A program made the position numbers and the translations under genes. Positions 25,045 to 34,131 of a stretch of 56,030 nucleotides of DNA are shown here, piece after piece; the first letter of the stretch is position 1, and every line of letters begins with the position of its first letter. The notes under the pieces were generated by a model. It was not told where the DNA came from. It ran no database searches and worked only from the letters and a program-made list of their open reading frames with translations. This DNA is from Amycolatopsis rifamycinica. GTDB taxonomy: Bacteria; Actinomycetota; Actinomycetes; Mycobacteriales; Pseudonocardiaceae. The stretch spans positions 1 through 56,030 of the forward strand of contig NZ_JMQI01000080.1 of NCBI RefSeq assembly GCF_000695625.1, read 5' to 3'.

Positions 25045-26436
25045 ATGAGTGCACAACACTTTGATGTCGTCGTGCTGGGGGCCGGGGTGGGCGGCTACGT
25101 CGCGGCGATCCGCGCGTCCCAGCTGGGGCTGAGCGCCGCGGTGGTCGAGGAGAAGTACTGGGGCGGTGTCTGCCTGAACGTCGGGTGCATCCCGTCGAAG
25201 GCGCTGCTGCGCAACGCCGAGCTGGCGCACGTGGTGACGCAGGAGGCGAAGACGTTCGGCATCTCCTCCGACAGCCCGATCCGCTTCGACTACACGGCCG
25301 CGTACGAACGCAGCCGCAAGGTCGCCGACGGGCGCGTCAAGGGCGTGCACTTCCTGATGAAGAAGAACAAGATCACCGAGTTCGACGGGCACGGCACCTT
25401 CGTCGACGACCACACCCTCGAGGTCAACGGCGAGCGGATCACCTTCGGCCACTGCGTCATCGCGACCGGTGCGACCACCCGGCTGCTGCCCGGGACTTCG
25501 CGCAGTGAGCGCGTGGTGACCTACGAAGAGCAGATCCTCTCGAGCGAGCTGCCGTCGAGCATCGTGATCGCCGGCGCCGGCGCGATCGGCGTCGAGTTCG
25601 CCTACGTGCTGCACAACTACGGCGTCGACGTCACGATCGTCGAGTTCCTCGACCGGATGGTGCCGCTGGAGGACGCCGAGGTGTCGGCGGAGCTGGCGCG
25701 CCGGTACCGCAAGCTCGGCATCAAGGTGCTGACGTCGACCCGCGTCGAGTCGATCGACGACTCGGGCGAGTCGGTGCGGGTGACGGTGTCCTCGGAGAAG
25801 AACGGGCAGCAGGTCCTCACCGCCGACAAGGTCATGCAGGCGATCGGCTTCCAGCCGCGCGTCGAGGGCTACGGCCTGGACAAGACGGGGGTGGCCCTGA
25901 CCGAGCGCGGCGCGATCGCCGTGGACGGCCGCGGCCGCACGAACGTCGACCACATCTTCGCGATCGGCGACGTGACGGCGAAGCTGATGCTGGCGCACGC
26001 GTCGGAGTCGATGGGCGTGGTGGCGGCGGAGACGATCGCGGGCGCCGAGACGATGGAACTCGACTTCCCGATGATCCCGCGCGCGACCTACTGCCAGCCC
26101 CAGATCGCCAGCTTCGGCTGGACGGAGGAGCAGGCCCGCGAGAAGGGCTACGACGTCCAGGTGGCGAAGTTCCCCTTCACGGCCAACGGCAAGGCCCACG
26201 GCCTGGGCGACGCGGCCGGCTTCGTGAAGCTGATCAGCGACGCCAAGTACGGCGAGCTGATCGGCGGGCACCTGATCGGCCCGGACGTGACGGAGCTGCT
26301 GCCGGAGCTGACCCTGGCCCAGCAGTGGGACCTGACGGTGCACGAGGTGGCGCGCAACGTCCACGCCCACCCGACCCTGGGCGAAGCGGTGAAGGAAGCG
26401 ATCCACGGCCTCGCGGGTCACATGATCAACATGTAG
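25045..26436 (+). CDS. lpdA: Dihydrolipoyl dehydrogenase
   Basis: 463 residues. FAD motif LGAGVGGYVAA, redox-active disulfide GGVCLNVGCIPSK (Cys43/Cys48), NAD-binding IAGAGAIGVEFAYVL, and the C-terminal catalytic His442-Glu447 pair in HAHPTLGE are all intact. Close in layout to mycobacterial Lpd, the E3 subunit of pyruvate, 2-oxoglutarate or branched-chain keto-acid dehydrogenases and of the peroxynitrite reductase system. No E1 or E2 genes lie nearby, as usual for the shared E3 of actinobacteria. Confidence 0.95.
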   Translation: MSAQHFDVVVLGAGVGGYVAAIRASQLGLSAAVVEEKYWGGVCLNVGCIPSKALLRNAELAHVVTQEAKTFGISSDSPIRFDYTAAYERSRKVADGRVKGVHFLMKKNKITEFDGHGTFVDDHTLEVNGERITFGHCVIATGATTRLLPGTSRSERVVTYEEQILSSELPSSIVIAGAGAIGVEFAYVLHNYGVDVTIVEFLDRMVPLEDAEVSAELARRYRKLGIKVLTSTRVESIDDSGESVRVTVSSEKNGQQVLTADKVMQAIGFQPRVEGYGLDKTGVALTERGAIAVDGRGRTNVDHIFAIGDVTAKLMLAHASESMGVVAAETIAGAETMELDFPMIPRATYCQPQIASFGWTEEQAREKGYDVQVAKFPFTANGKAHGLGDAAGFVKLISDAKYGELIGGHLIGPDVTELLPELTLAQQWDLTVHEVARNVHAHPTLGEAVKEAIHGLAGHMINM

Positions 26437-26690
26437 GGACGTCGAAGCGGAGCTCCGGCCGGTCCCAGCCCACCTTCGGCGGCTTCGCCGGGATCGTGCC
26501 GGTCCGCCGCGCCCCCATCCGGAGGTAGAACGCCGCCGACGGGTTCCGCTTCGGCGAGCGCGTAGAAGCCGAGGACCTCGCCGCCCCGGTCGCGGTGAAG
26601 GTCGGATTGGTCTCGACGTAGCCGAGGCCGATCGCGTAACCGTCCAAAATGGACGCGTAGTCGTCCCGGACCGTACGGCAGGGCACCGGC
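26426..26690 (-). pseudogene. Broken GNAT acetyltransferase gene
   Basis: Minus-strand translation gives an N-terminal piece (YASILDGYAIGLGYVETNPTFTATG). A frame change then yields GEVLGFYALAEAEPV, and a return to the first frame gives AAFYLRMGARRTGTIPAKPPK followed by VGWDRPELRFDVP. These are recognisable start and end pieces of a GNAT protein. The central part with the acetyl-CoA-binding R/QxxGxG/A loop is absent, indicating an internal deletion plus frameshift. No ribosome site is evident. The 3' end overlaps the end of lpdA. The rest of the 337-bp gap up to the next gene shows no other feature. Confidence 0.6.
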
Positions 26691-26773
26691 AGTTTCTCCC
26701 CGCCGGGCGGTTGACCTCCAGCGGACTCGAAGTTCCAGGATGGTGGAACAGGCGAACAGCTGGAGGAAAGCCG

Positions 26774-27670
26774 ATGAAAGCCGTGGCGTTCACCGAATTC
26801 GGCGGGCCGGAAGTGCTCCGCGTGCTCGACCTCCCGGAACCGCACGCCGGGCCGGGGGAGGTGCGCGTGCGGGTCAAGGCCGCCGGGGTGCAGCCCTACG
26901 ACGCCGCCGTGCGGGCCGGGTGGGAACCGCCCGGTCTGACGCTTTCCTGGCCGCGCGTGCCCGGGAACGAGTTCGCCGGCGTCGTCGACGAGGGCGAACT
27001 CGCGGCCGGTACCGAAGTTCTCGGCTTCACCGCCGTGCGGGCCGCCGCCGAGTACATCGTCGTCCCGGCCTCGGATGTCACGCCGAAGCCGCCGGAAATG
27101 CCGTGGGCGGTGGCCGGCGGGTTCACCGCCGGGGCGCAGACCGCGTCCATCGCGCTGGAAGCCCTGAAGCTGCGGGATGGGGAGACCCTGCTCATCCACG
27201 GCGCCGCCGGCTCGGTCGGCACCGCGGCCGTGCAGCTCGCGCGGCTGCGCGGCGCCCGCGTGGTCGGCACCGCGAGCGAGGCCAACCAGGACTACCTGCG
27301 CGAGCTGGGCGCGACCCCCGTCGTCTACGGCGAAGGGCTGAAGAGCCGCATCGAGGCCGCCGCGCCGCGGGGGATCGACGTCGTGCTGGACGGGGCCGGG
27401 GGTGCCGCGCTCGATGTCTCACTCGAACTGGTGAAGGAGCGGGACCGGATTCTCACCCTCGTCGACCACGGCCGGGCCGCCGGTCTCGGTGTCCTCGTCT
27501 CGAAGTCCGGACGCTCGGCCACGCGGCTCGCCGAGCTGGCCGCGCTCTACGCCAAGGGCGACTTGCGCTTCCTCGTGCGGCGGGCCTACCCGTACACCGA
27601 GGCCGCGGCCGCCCACCGGGAAATCGAAACCGGACACGGACGCGGAAAAATCGTTCTCACGTTTCCCTGA
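26774..27670 (+). CDS. Quinone-oxidoreductase-like MDR enzyme (NADP-dependent)
   Basis: 298 residues from ATG 26774 behind GGAGGAAAG. GroES-like N-terminus (MKAVAFTEFGGPEVL) and Rossmann domain with LIHGAAGSVGTAAVQLARLRGARVVGT over about 135-160. No structural or catalytic zinc cysteines, so it belongs to the zeta-crystallin/quinone reductase branch of medium-chain dehydrogenases. Probably reduces quinones or enones with NADPH. It appears to be a single transcription unit. Confidence 0.9.
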   Translation: MKAVAFTEFGGPEVLRVLDLPEPHAGPGEVRVRVKAAGVQPYDAAVRAGWEPPGLTLSWPRVPGNEFAGVVDEGELAAGTEVLGFTAVRAAAEYIVVPASDVTPKPPEMPWAVAGGFTAGAQTASIALEALKLRDGETLLIHGAAGSVGTAAVQLARLRGARVVGTASEANQDYLRELGATPVVYGEGLKSRIEAAAPRGIDVVLDGAGGAALDVSLELVKERDRILTLVDHGRAAGLGVLVSKSGRSATRLAELAALYAKGDLRFLVRRAYPYTEAAAAHREIETGHGRGKIVLTFP

Positions 27671-27815
27671 GCACCCCGGTCGTTCCAGTATGTGGACCAA
27701 AGAACGTTCCCGACTTTGGTCGCTGGAATCCGGGCCGGTCGCTCCTTAGATTCTCCCCATTACACCCAGTCGGGTGTCATTCGGTCGAGTGGCCGAGTAG
27801 CACAGGGAGACATCG

Positions 27816-29720
27816 ATGGTGAGTTTCAGCCGGGTGGCCGCGCAAGCGGTTCCGCTGACGGTCGGCGCGCTGCTGCTGACCACGGGGGTCTCGACGGCGC
27901 AGCCGTCCACCGTGGACGCGGCGGCCGCGCGCACCGAAGCGGGCATCAGCGCGCTGCAGAGCATCAAGAAGAGCCTGAGCCCCGCGGAACGCAAGCAATC
28001 GAGTCAGTTGGTCGTCGAGAAGCGATTGCGCGCCGACCGGTCGCTGGCCGCGAAGCTGCCCGAATACCGCACCGGCGTCGGCGTCAGCAACGCCGGCACC
28101 GTCTCGGTCGACATCGCCGCGCAGGGCAATGCCGTCGCGAACGCCGTCGAGGCCGCGGGCGGCACCGTCCGCTCCACCTCGCCGGACGGCACCGTCCGCG
28201 CCGACCTGCCGCTGTCCGCCCTGGACGCGATCGCCGTCCGCGCCGACGTCGCCGAGGTCAAGCCGGCGGCGCAGGCCACCACCTGGAGCGAGCAGGGCAA
28301 CCGCGACTTCCGCCAGGCACTGGCCAAGCAGGCCGTCGCCGCGACGCAGGTGTCCGAAGGCGACAAGGCGCACGGCGCCGACACCGCCCGCACCACCTAC
28401 GGCGTCAGCGGCTCCGGCGTGAAGGTCTGCGTGCTCTCCGACGGCGTCGACTCCCTGGCGAAGTCGCAGAGCGCCGGCGAACTGCCCGCGGTGGACGTCC
28501 TGGCCGGCCAGAAGGGCAGCGGCGACGAGGGCACCGCGATGCTCGAGATCATCCACGACCTCGCGCCCAACGCGACCCTCGGCTTCGCGACCGCGTTCAC
28601 CAGCGAGGCCAGCTTCGCCGCGAACATCCGCGCGCTGCGGACCACCGGCAAGTGCCAGATCATCGTCGACGACGTCTCCTACTTCGACGAATCGCCGTTC
28701 CAGGACACGCAGGTCGCGCAGGCGGTCAACGACGTGACCGCGGCCGGCGCGCTCTACTTCTCCTCGGCCGGCAACTCGGGCAACGCGACCGACGGCACCA
28801 GCGGCTACTACGAAGGTGACTTCCGGGCGTCGGCGTCGAAGATCAGCGGCGTCACCGGCACCCCGCACGACTTCGACCCGAGCAGCACCACGCAGAACTT
28901 CGACGCCCTTTCGGCGGGCTCGCTCGGCCGCCCGGTGACGCTGTTCTGGTCCGACCCGTGGGGCAAGTCCGCCAACGACTACGACCTGTTCATCCTGAAC
29001 TCCTCGGGCGGCGTCGTGGCCTCCAGCGAGAACGCGCAGTCCGGCTCGCAGAACCCGTACGAGATCGCGTCCGTGCCCACCAGCGGCTCGGGCTACAAGG
29101 TCGCGGTCGTCAAGTACAGCGGCGCCGACCGGTTCATCGCGCTGAACGTGATCCGCGGCCGGTTCGTGGCTTCGGGCTCGCTCAAGGCGTTCAGCACCAA
29201 CGGCGTCACGAACGGCCACTCGGCCGCGATCAACGCGTTCAGCGTGGCGGCGGCACCGGCGGCGGGCGCGTTCACCCGCCCGCTGGAAACCGGTGACCCG
29301 GCCAACCCGGCCGGCCCGTACCCGGGCCTGTACACGGCGTCGAGCAAGTGGGAGCGCTTCTCCTCCGACGGCAAGCGCCGCGTGTTCTTCAACGCCGACG
29401 GCACGGCGATCACGCCGGGCAACGTGTCCTCGACCGGCGGCACGGTCCGCGCCAAGCCGGACATCACCGCGGCCGACGGCGTCGCCACCTCGGTGACGGG
29501 CTTCCAGCCGTTCTTCGGCACCTCGGCGGCGGCCCCGCACGCGGCGGCCATCGCGGCCCTGCTCCTGTCGGGCAAGCCGACGGCGACCCCGGCCCAGATC
29601 CGCACGGCGCTGGTGTCCTCGGCGATCGACCTGGGCACGCCGGGCTTCGACACGGTGACGGGCAGCGGCGTGATCATGGCCGGCCCGGCACTGGCCGCGC
29701 TGGGAGTGACGGCGAAGTAG
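27816..29720 (+). CDS. Secreted S8-family (subtilisin-like) peptidase with Glu at the usual His position
   Basis: 634 residues. A signal peptide (about 1-29) and an N-terminal propeptide-like region precede the catalytic domain. Catalytic Asp209 sits in VCVLSDGVDS, oxyanion Asn320 in FSSAGNSG, and Ser570 in FFGTSAAAPH. Where subtilisins have HGTxVA, this protein has DEGTAMLEI (Glu238), giving an Asp-Glu-Ser set reminiscent of sedolisins. An intervening segment (about 325-470) resembles a beta-sandwich or prepeptidase-type insertion. It is likely exported and active outside the cell, but whether the variant site cleaves peptides must be shown. A strong bidirectional terminator follows. Confidence 0.82.
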   Translation: MVSFSRVAAQAVPLTVGALLLTTGVSTAQPSTVDAAAARTEAGISALQSIKKSLSPAERKQSSQLVVEKRLRADRSLAAKLPEYRTGVGVSNAGTVSVDIAAQGNAVANAVEAAGGTVRSTSPDGTVRADLPLSALDAIAVRADVAEVKPAAQATTWSEQGNRDFRQALAKQAVAATQVSEGDKAHGADTARTTYGVSGSGVKVCVLSDGVDSLAKSQSAGELPAVDVLAGQKGSGDEGTAMLEIIHDLAPNATLGFATAFTSEASFAANIRALRTTGKCQIIVDDVSYFDESPFQDTQVAQAVNDVTAAGALYFSSAGNSGNATDGTSGYYEGDFRASASKISGVTGTPHDFDPSSTTQNFDALSAGSLGRPVTLFWSDPWGKSANDYDLFILNSSGGVVASSENAQSGSQNPYEIASVPTSGSGYKVAVVKYSGADRFIALNVIRGRFVASGSLKAFSTNGVTNGHSAAINAFSVAAAPAAGAFTRPLETGDPANPAGPYPGLYTASSKWERFSSDGKRRVFFNADGTAITPGNVSSTGGTVRAKPDITAADGVATSVTGFQPFFGTSAAAPHAAAIAALLLSGKPTATPAQIRTALVSSAIDLGTPGFDTVTGSGVIMAGPALAALGVTAK

Positions 29721-29733
29721 GTTCCACCCGACG

Positions 29734-29765
29734 AAGAAGGGCCCGGCGCTTGCCGGGCCCTTCTT
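29734..29765. terminator. Perfect 14-bp bidirectional terminator
   Basis: AAGAAGGGCCCGGC (29734-29747) and its exact complement (29752-29765) flank a GCTT loop, followed by TT. It separates the convergent peptidase and methyltransferase genes. Confidence 0.85.
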
Positions 29766-29769
29766 TTCG

Positions 29770-30402
29770 TCAGTCGAGGCCGGTCACCAGCAGGTGGAAC
29801 CCGAGGCCGCCGTTGGTGAACCGCTCGTGCCGCGACAACCGCAGTCCCGCTGTGTCCAGGGTGGCTTCGAGCTCGGCGATCGGCCGGATGCGGAAGCCGT
29901 TGTCGGTGAGCATCCGGGCGCGGCCCATCAGGTCGGGGTCGCCGATGCCGAGCACGAACCTCCCGCCCGGCGCGAGGACCCGCGCGACCTCCGCGAAGGC
30001 CTTCCCGAGGTCGTCCACGAAGTAGACCGTGTTCGTCGAGACGATCGCGTCGACCGAGCCGTCGTCGAGGGGCAGCGCGGTCATCGGTCCCTCGCTCAGC
30101 ACGAGCCTGCCCGCCCCGATCTCCCGGCGGAAGGTCCTGCGAGCCCGGTCGAGCATCGTCTTCGAGATCTCCACACCCTGCACGGTGGCGGTTTTCCGCA
30201 GCAGGAGGCCGAGGCCCAAGCCGCCGCCGAAGCCGATGTCCAGTGCCCGTTCCGTGCCCGACAGTTCGAGCGCCGCGACGGCTTTCACGACCGGTTCCCG
30301 GTTCCGGCGGTTGAGCGCCGAGCCGACGAGGCGGCCCCGCAGGCCGCTAGGGTGGCCGAGTTGCCGGGCGAGACCGGCCTGGAAACGCTCGCGAAGACCC
30401 AT
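29770..30402 (-). CDS. Class I SAM-dependent methyltransferase
   Basis: 210 residues from ATG 30402 (MGLRERFQAGLARQLGHPSG). SAM motif I ALDIGFGGGLGLG, motif II EGPMTALPLDDGSVDAIVSTNTVYFVDD and post-motif LAPGGRFVLGIGDP match Methyltransf_11 enzymes (UbiE-like). The target is unknown. It is divergent from the short-chain dehydrogenase gene only 22 bp away. Confidence 0.87.
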   Translation of the reverse strand: MGLRERFQAGLARQLGHPSGLRGRLVGSALNRRNREPVVKAVAALELSGTERALDIGFGGGLGLGLLLRKTATVQGVEISKTMLDRARRTFRREIGAGRLVLSEGPMTALPLDDGSVDAIVSTNTVYFVDDLGKAFAEVARVLAPGGRFVLGIGDPDLMGRARMLTDNGFRIRPIAELEATLDTAGLRLSRHERFTNGGLGFHLLVTGLD

Positions 30403-30424
30403 GCTGGTCAGTCTAGGAGGCGGG

Positions 30425-31159
30425 ATGGCGAAGACGGCAGTCGTGACCGGGGCCGGGTCGGGCATCGGGCGGGCCGTGGCCCGCGCGCTCCTGGACGACG
30501 GCTACCACGTCGCCCTGGCCGGGCGGCGTGCCGAGGCACTCGCCGAAACCGCCGCCGGCCACGAGCACGCGCTCGCCGTGCCCACCGACGTCGCCGACGA
30601 GCAAGCCGTCGAGGCGCTCTTCGAAGCCGTGCGCGATCGCTGGGGACGGCTGGATCTCCTGTTCAACAACGCCGGGATCGGCGCCGCCGGCACGATCGCC
30701 GACCTGTCCGTCGAAGACTGGAGACGGACCGTCGACGTCAACCTCACCGGGATGTTCCTCTGCGCGCGCCAAGCCGTCCGGCTGATGAAGGACCAGGACC
30801 CGCGCGGCGGCCGGATCGTCAACAACGGCTCGATCTCCGCCCACGTGCCGCGGCCCGCCAGCGTGGCCTACACCGCGACCAAGCACGCCGTCACCGGGCT
30901 GACGCGGTCGATCTCGCTGGACGGGCGGGCCTGGGACGTCGCCTGCGGGCAGATCGACATCGGCAACGCCGCCACCGAGATGACCGAGCGGATGGCGGCC
31001 GGCATCCCGCAGGCCGACGGCCGGGTCCTCGCCGAGCCGACCTTCGACGTCCGGCACGTCGCCGACGCCGTGCGGTACATGGCCGGCCTGCCGCTCGACG
31101 CCAACGTCCAGTTCCTCACCGTCACCGCGACGACCATGCCGTTCATCGGCCGCGGCTGA
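30425..31159 (+). CDS. Short-chain dehydrogenase/reductase
   Basis: 244 residues. Cofactor motif TGAGSGIG (8-15), NNAG (81-84), catalytic Ser in NNGSIS and the Tyr149-x3-Lys153 pair (YTATK) are intact. The family reduces or oxidises alcohols with NAD(P). Start ATG 30425 follows AGGAGG. The AraC regulator gene begins 22 bp downstream, so they form an operon. Confidence 0.92.
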   Translation: MAKTAVVTGAGSGIGRAVARALLDDGYHVALAGRRAEALAETAAGHEHALAVPTDVADEQAVEALFEAVRDRWGRLDLLFNNAGIGAAGTIADLSVEDWRRTVDVNLTGMFLCARQAVRLMKDQDPRGGRIVNNGSISAHVPRPASVAYTATKHAVTGLTRSISLDGRAWDVACGQIDIGNAATEMTERMAAGIPQADGRVLAEPTFDVRHVADAVRYMAGLPLDANVQFLTVTATTMPFIGRG

Positions 31160-31181
31160 CCACACTCCGGGGGGAGACGAG

Positions 31182-32174
31182 ATGCCGGGGAGCCTGCTGT
31201 TCGAGGGAACCGACGTCGAGGCGCTGGACGAGGTGGTGACCCGCGAGTTCTCACCCCACGGCCTGCGCGTCGGCCGGGGCGAGCGGGCGCCCGCCCGCTT
31301 CCGCCGCCTGCACCGGCAGGGGCTGGCGCTGTACGAGCTGGGGTGGGGTGTCCCGGTCGAGGTCGCGGCCGGTGAGCTGCCGGACTTCTACAACGTGCAC
31401 ATCCCGCTCGCCGGTGCGGGTGCGGTCCGGGTGGCGGGCCGCGAGGTCACCTCGTCGTGTTCGCTCGCCGGGCCCGGGATGACGCTGGGCATGTCCCTGC
31501 CGGCCGGGGCGGACACGCTCATCCTGTTCCTGCCGCAAACGGTGGTTGACAACGCTGTCAGCGCGCAGACCGGCGAACCGCCCGCGAGCGCCCCGCGGTT
31601 CGACCCCGCCCTCGCGGACGGCGACCCGGCGGTGGCCGCCTGGCTGGAGACCGCGCGGGCCTTCGCGCGGTTCGCCGCGTCACCGCTGGCGGCCCGGTCG
31701 CCGCTGGCCGCCGCCCACTTCGAACAGGTCCTCGTGCACGGCCTGGTGGACCTCCAGCCGCACGACCACGCCGCCACGCTGCCCGCCTACGCCCATCCGG
31801 CGCTGCCGCGGGCGGTGCGCCGGGCCATGGCGTACTGCGAGGAACACGCGGGCGAGCCCGTGTCGGTGGCGGACATGGCCGCGGCGGCGCGGGTCAGCCC
31901 CCGCACGCTGCAGGACCGCTTCCGCCGCGACTTCGGGACCACCCCGGCGGCCTACCTGCGCCGGGTCCGGCTGGACCGGGTGCACCAGGACCTGCTGCGC
32001 ATCGCGGACGGCTCGACGTCGGGGACGGTCGCCGAGGTCGCGACGCGCTGGGGCTTCACGCACCTGGGCCGGTTCTCCGCGTACTACCGCGAGGCGTACG
32101 GGCAGCTGCCGTCCCGCACGGCGGGCAAGCCGATATCCGCGGACAGCTCGGCGGGTGACGTCGGCGCGGACTAG
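31182..32174 (+). CDS. AraC-family transcriptional regulator
   Basis: 330 residues. An N-terminal AraC_binding_2-type cupin region (DFYNVHIPLAGAGAVRVAGREV) and a C-terminal double helix-turn-helix (about 215-315; VSVADMAAAARVSPRTLQDRFRRDFG, then VAEVATRWGFTHLGRFSAYYREAYG). It is in operon with the SDR gene, which it may control. Its 3' end overlaps the convergent reductase gene by 4 bp. Confidence 0.92.
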   Translation: MPGSLLFEGTDVEALDEVVTREFSPHGLRVGRGERAPARFRRLHRQGLALYELGWGVPVEVAAGELPDFYNVHIPLAGAGAVRVAGREVTSSCSLAGPGMTLGMSLPAGADTLILFLPQTVVDNAVSAQTGEPPASAPRFDPALADGDPAVAAWLETARAFARFAASPLAARSPLAAAHFEQVLVHGLVDLQPHDHAATLPAYAHPALPRAVRRAMAYCEEHAGEPVSVADMAAAARVSPRTLQDRFRRDFGTTPAAYLRRVRLDRVHQDLLRIADGSTSGTVAEVATRWGFTHLGRFSAYYREAYGQLPSRTAGKPISADSSAGDVGAD

Positions 32175-33181
32175 GGGATCACGCGCGCCTTCCGGAACTC
32201 GTCGAACAGCCGGTAGAACATCTGCTCCGTTTCGACGTACTCGTGGAAGCCCGCGCGCCGTGACTTGGACGTGTCGGCGAACACGTCGTAGTCCCAGCCG
32301 AAGACGAAGTCGCCGAACGCCCAGGATGCCGAAACGTCCGCGTAGGACGCCGACAACGCGTGGCGCTCCGCCATCGACGTCCACAGTGGACCTTTGTCCG
32401 CCATGACGTCCACCAGCGACATCCGCAGGGGCGGGGCGACGTCGAGGCCGAAGTACGCCGCCAGCTTCGGCCAGAGTTCGCGCCAGCGGAACAGGTCGCC
32501 GTTCGCGATGTTGAAGGCGCCTTGGTGCCCGGTCGCCCAGACCGTCGCCGACGCCAGGAGACCCGCGTCGGTCATCTCCAGCAGGCTGTCGTACGCGCCC
32601 GGCTTGCCGGGGAAGCGCAGCGGCAGGCCGAGTTCCTTCGAAATCGACGCGTACACCGCGATCACCAGCGCCAGGTTCATCGGGTTGCCCAGCGCGGTCC
32701 CGCCGACCACGGACGGCCGGATCGCCGACCACGTCCACGCGCCCGCCCGCCGCTCGAGGAACTGCTGCTGGTCGACGTTGAACTCCGGCGGCAGGTGGCC
32801 GGCGTCGGTCTCGCGCGCCGGGGTCTTGAACGGGCCGAGGTGCGCGCCGTAGACCTTGTAGCCCTGCATCAGGCTGACGTGCTCGACGCCGGGCGGGGCG
32901 GCCTCGACGAGGTTCGCCAGCATCGCCAGGTTGGGCGGGACCAGCTCCGCCCACGTCGGTTTGTCCTGGTAGGCGGCGTAGAAGAGGTGGGTCGCCGTGG
33001 TCAGCGGGGCGAGCTTCGCCCGCGTGTCCGCCGGGTCGAGGAGGTCGACCGCGATCGATCCCGGCCCGCCGCGGCGCGAGAGCCCGACGACGTCCCAGCC
33101 GCCGGCGGCCCGCAGGTGTTCGACGAGCTTCCGGCCGATGATCCCGTTCGCCCCGGCGACCAGGGCTGTCTTGCGTTCCAT
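32171..33181 (-). CDS. PRISE-like SDR (progesterone 5beta-reductase/iridoid synthase family)
   Basis: 336 residues from ATG 33181. The glycine-rich cofactor site VAGANGIIGRKL, SRRGGPGS, the MQGYKVYGAHLGPF segment (counterpart of GxKHYxGPF with the functional Lys) and RPSVVGG are typical of PRISE proteins that reduce enones by 1,4-addition of hydride. In plant enzymes a Tyr pair (FYY) follows; here the same place reads FNV, so the usual catalytic Tyr seems replaced. It is divergent from a LysR regulator, probably its controller. Confidence 0.82.
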   Translation of the reverse strand: MERKTALVAGANGIIGRKLVEHLRAAGGWDVVGLSRRGGPGSIAVDLLDPADTRAKLAPLTTATHLFYAAYQDKPTWAELVPPNLAMLANLVEAAPPGVEHVSLMQGYKVYGAHLGPFKTPARETDAGHLPPEFNVDQQQFLERRAGAWTWSAIRPSVVGGTALGNPMNLALVIAVYASISKELGLPLRFPGKPGAYDSLLEMTDAGLLASATVWATGHQGAFNIANGDLFRWRELWPKLAAYFGLDVAPPLRMSLVDVMADKGPLWTSMAERHALSASYADVSASWAFGDFVFGWDYDVFADTSKSRRAGFHEYVETEQMFYRLFDEFRKARVIP

Positions 33182-33206
33182 GTCGTCCAGGCTGGGCCCG
33201 GGCGAC

Positions 33207-33244
33207 CGATAAGTCCAAGGCTTGCTTGTCACCATGGCGATAAG
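33207..33244. promoter_or_regulatory. CGATAAG direct repeats, possible LysR site
   Basis: CGATAAG occurs at 33207-33213 and again at 33238-33244, 31 bp apart (three helical turns), in the 71-bp divergent gap between the PRISE reductase and LysR genes. Confidence 0.4.
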
Positions 33245-33252
33245 CTGCGTTC

Positions 33253-34131
33253 ATGGCAAGCCTGCGGCAGCTCGAGTACCTGGTCACGGTGGTCGACACC
33301 GGCTCGTTCACCCGCGCCGCCGAGCAGCTGCACGTGACGCAGCCGGCCCTGTCGCACCAGATGCGGGCGCTGGAGCGCAGTCTCGGCGGGCCGCTGCTGG
33401 AGCGGTTGCCCCGTGCGGTCCGGCTCACGCCGATGGGCCGGGCGATGCTGCCGCACGCCCGGGCGGCGCTGGCCGACGCCGAACGCGCGCGGTGCGCGGC
33501 CCGGCTCGCCTCCGGCACCACGGCGGGCGAGCTGCAGGTCGCCACGGTGTACTCGGTCAGCCTCGGCGTGCTGCCGCCCGCGCTGCGGGTGTGGCGGCGC
33601 GACCGGCCCGAAGTCGACGTCCGGCTGATCGAGTTCCGGCACGCCGACGAGCTGCGCGAAGCGATGGCCGCGGGCGAGGCCGACGTCGCGCTCGGCCCGC
33701 GGCCCGGCGACTGGCCGGGGCCGGTGCGGGAGCTGGGGGTGGAGGAGTTCGTCGTCGTGCTGCCCGCCGACGGCGCCCGCGAGGACGACAACACCGGCGT
33801 GGTCGACCTGGCGACGCTCGCCGGCTGCGCCTGGGTGCACTACGCCCCGGGCAACGGTCTGGCCGAGCTGGTCGACGCGGCCTGCGCGGCGGCGGGCTTC
33901 CGCCCCCGGGCGGCGGTCCGCACCGAGCAGACGGCGGCGGCGCCGATCCTCGCGGCGGCGGGCCTGGGGCCGGCACTGGTCCCGGCGAACGTCCTGCCGG
34001 CGCGCTTCGACGGCCGGGTCCTGCGGCCGGGCGTCCCGGTCCGCCGGACGCTGACGGCGTACACCCGCGCGGCGCCGGACCCGCTGACCACGGCGTTCAT
34101 CGAGACGCTGGCGAAGCACGCCACGGTCTAG
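33253..34131 (+). CDS. LysR-family transcriptional regulator
   Basis: 292 residues. The LysR winged helix LRQLEYLVTVVDTGSFTRAAEQLHVTQPALSHQMRALER (about 4-42) leads into a type-2 periplasmic-binding effector domain with ELQVATVYSVSLGVLPPAL. It is divergent from the PRISE reductase, the probable target. Its end overlaps the convergent nucleotidyltransferase gene by 4 bp. Confidence 0.93.
   Translation: MASLRQLEYLVTVVDTGSFTRAAEQLHVTQPALSHQMRALERSLGGPLLERLPRAVRLTPMGRAMLPHARAALADAERARCAARLASGTTAGELQVATVYSVSLGVLPPALRVWRRDRPEVDVRLIEFRHADELREAMAAGEADVALGPRPGDWPGPVRELGVEEFVVVLPADGAREDDNTGVVDLATLAGCAWVHYAPGNGLAELVDAACAAAGFRPRAAVRTEQTAAAPILAAAGLGPALVPANVLPARFDGRVLRPGVPVRRTLTAYTRAAPDPLTTAFIETLAKHATV

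Noticed and set aside
24220..26877. Minus-strand frame of 885 codons opposite the acyltransferase and lpdA
   Set aside because: Clear complete proteins are on the plus strand; the antisense product has no recognisable domain.
27683..27728. Nested short inverted repeats (TTCCAG/CTGGAA around CCAAAG/CTTTGG) before the S8 peptidase
   Set aside because: Arms are only 6 bp and the two centres do not coincide; they could be chance, so not listed as an operator.
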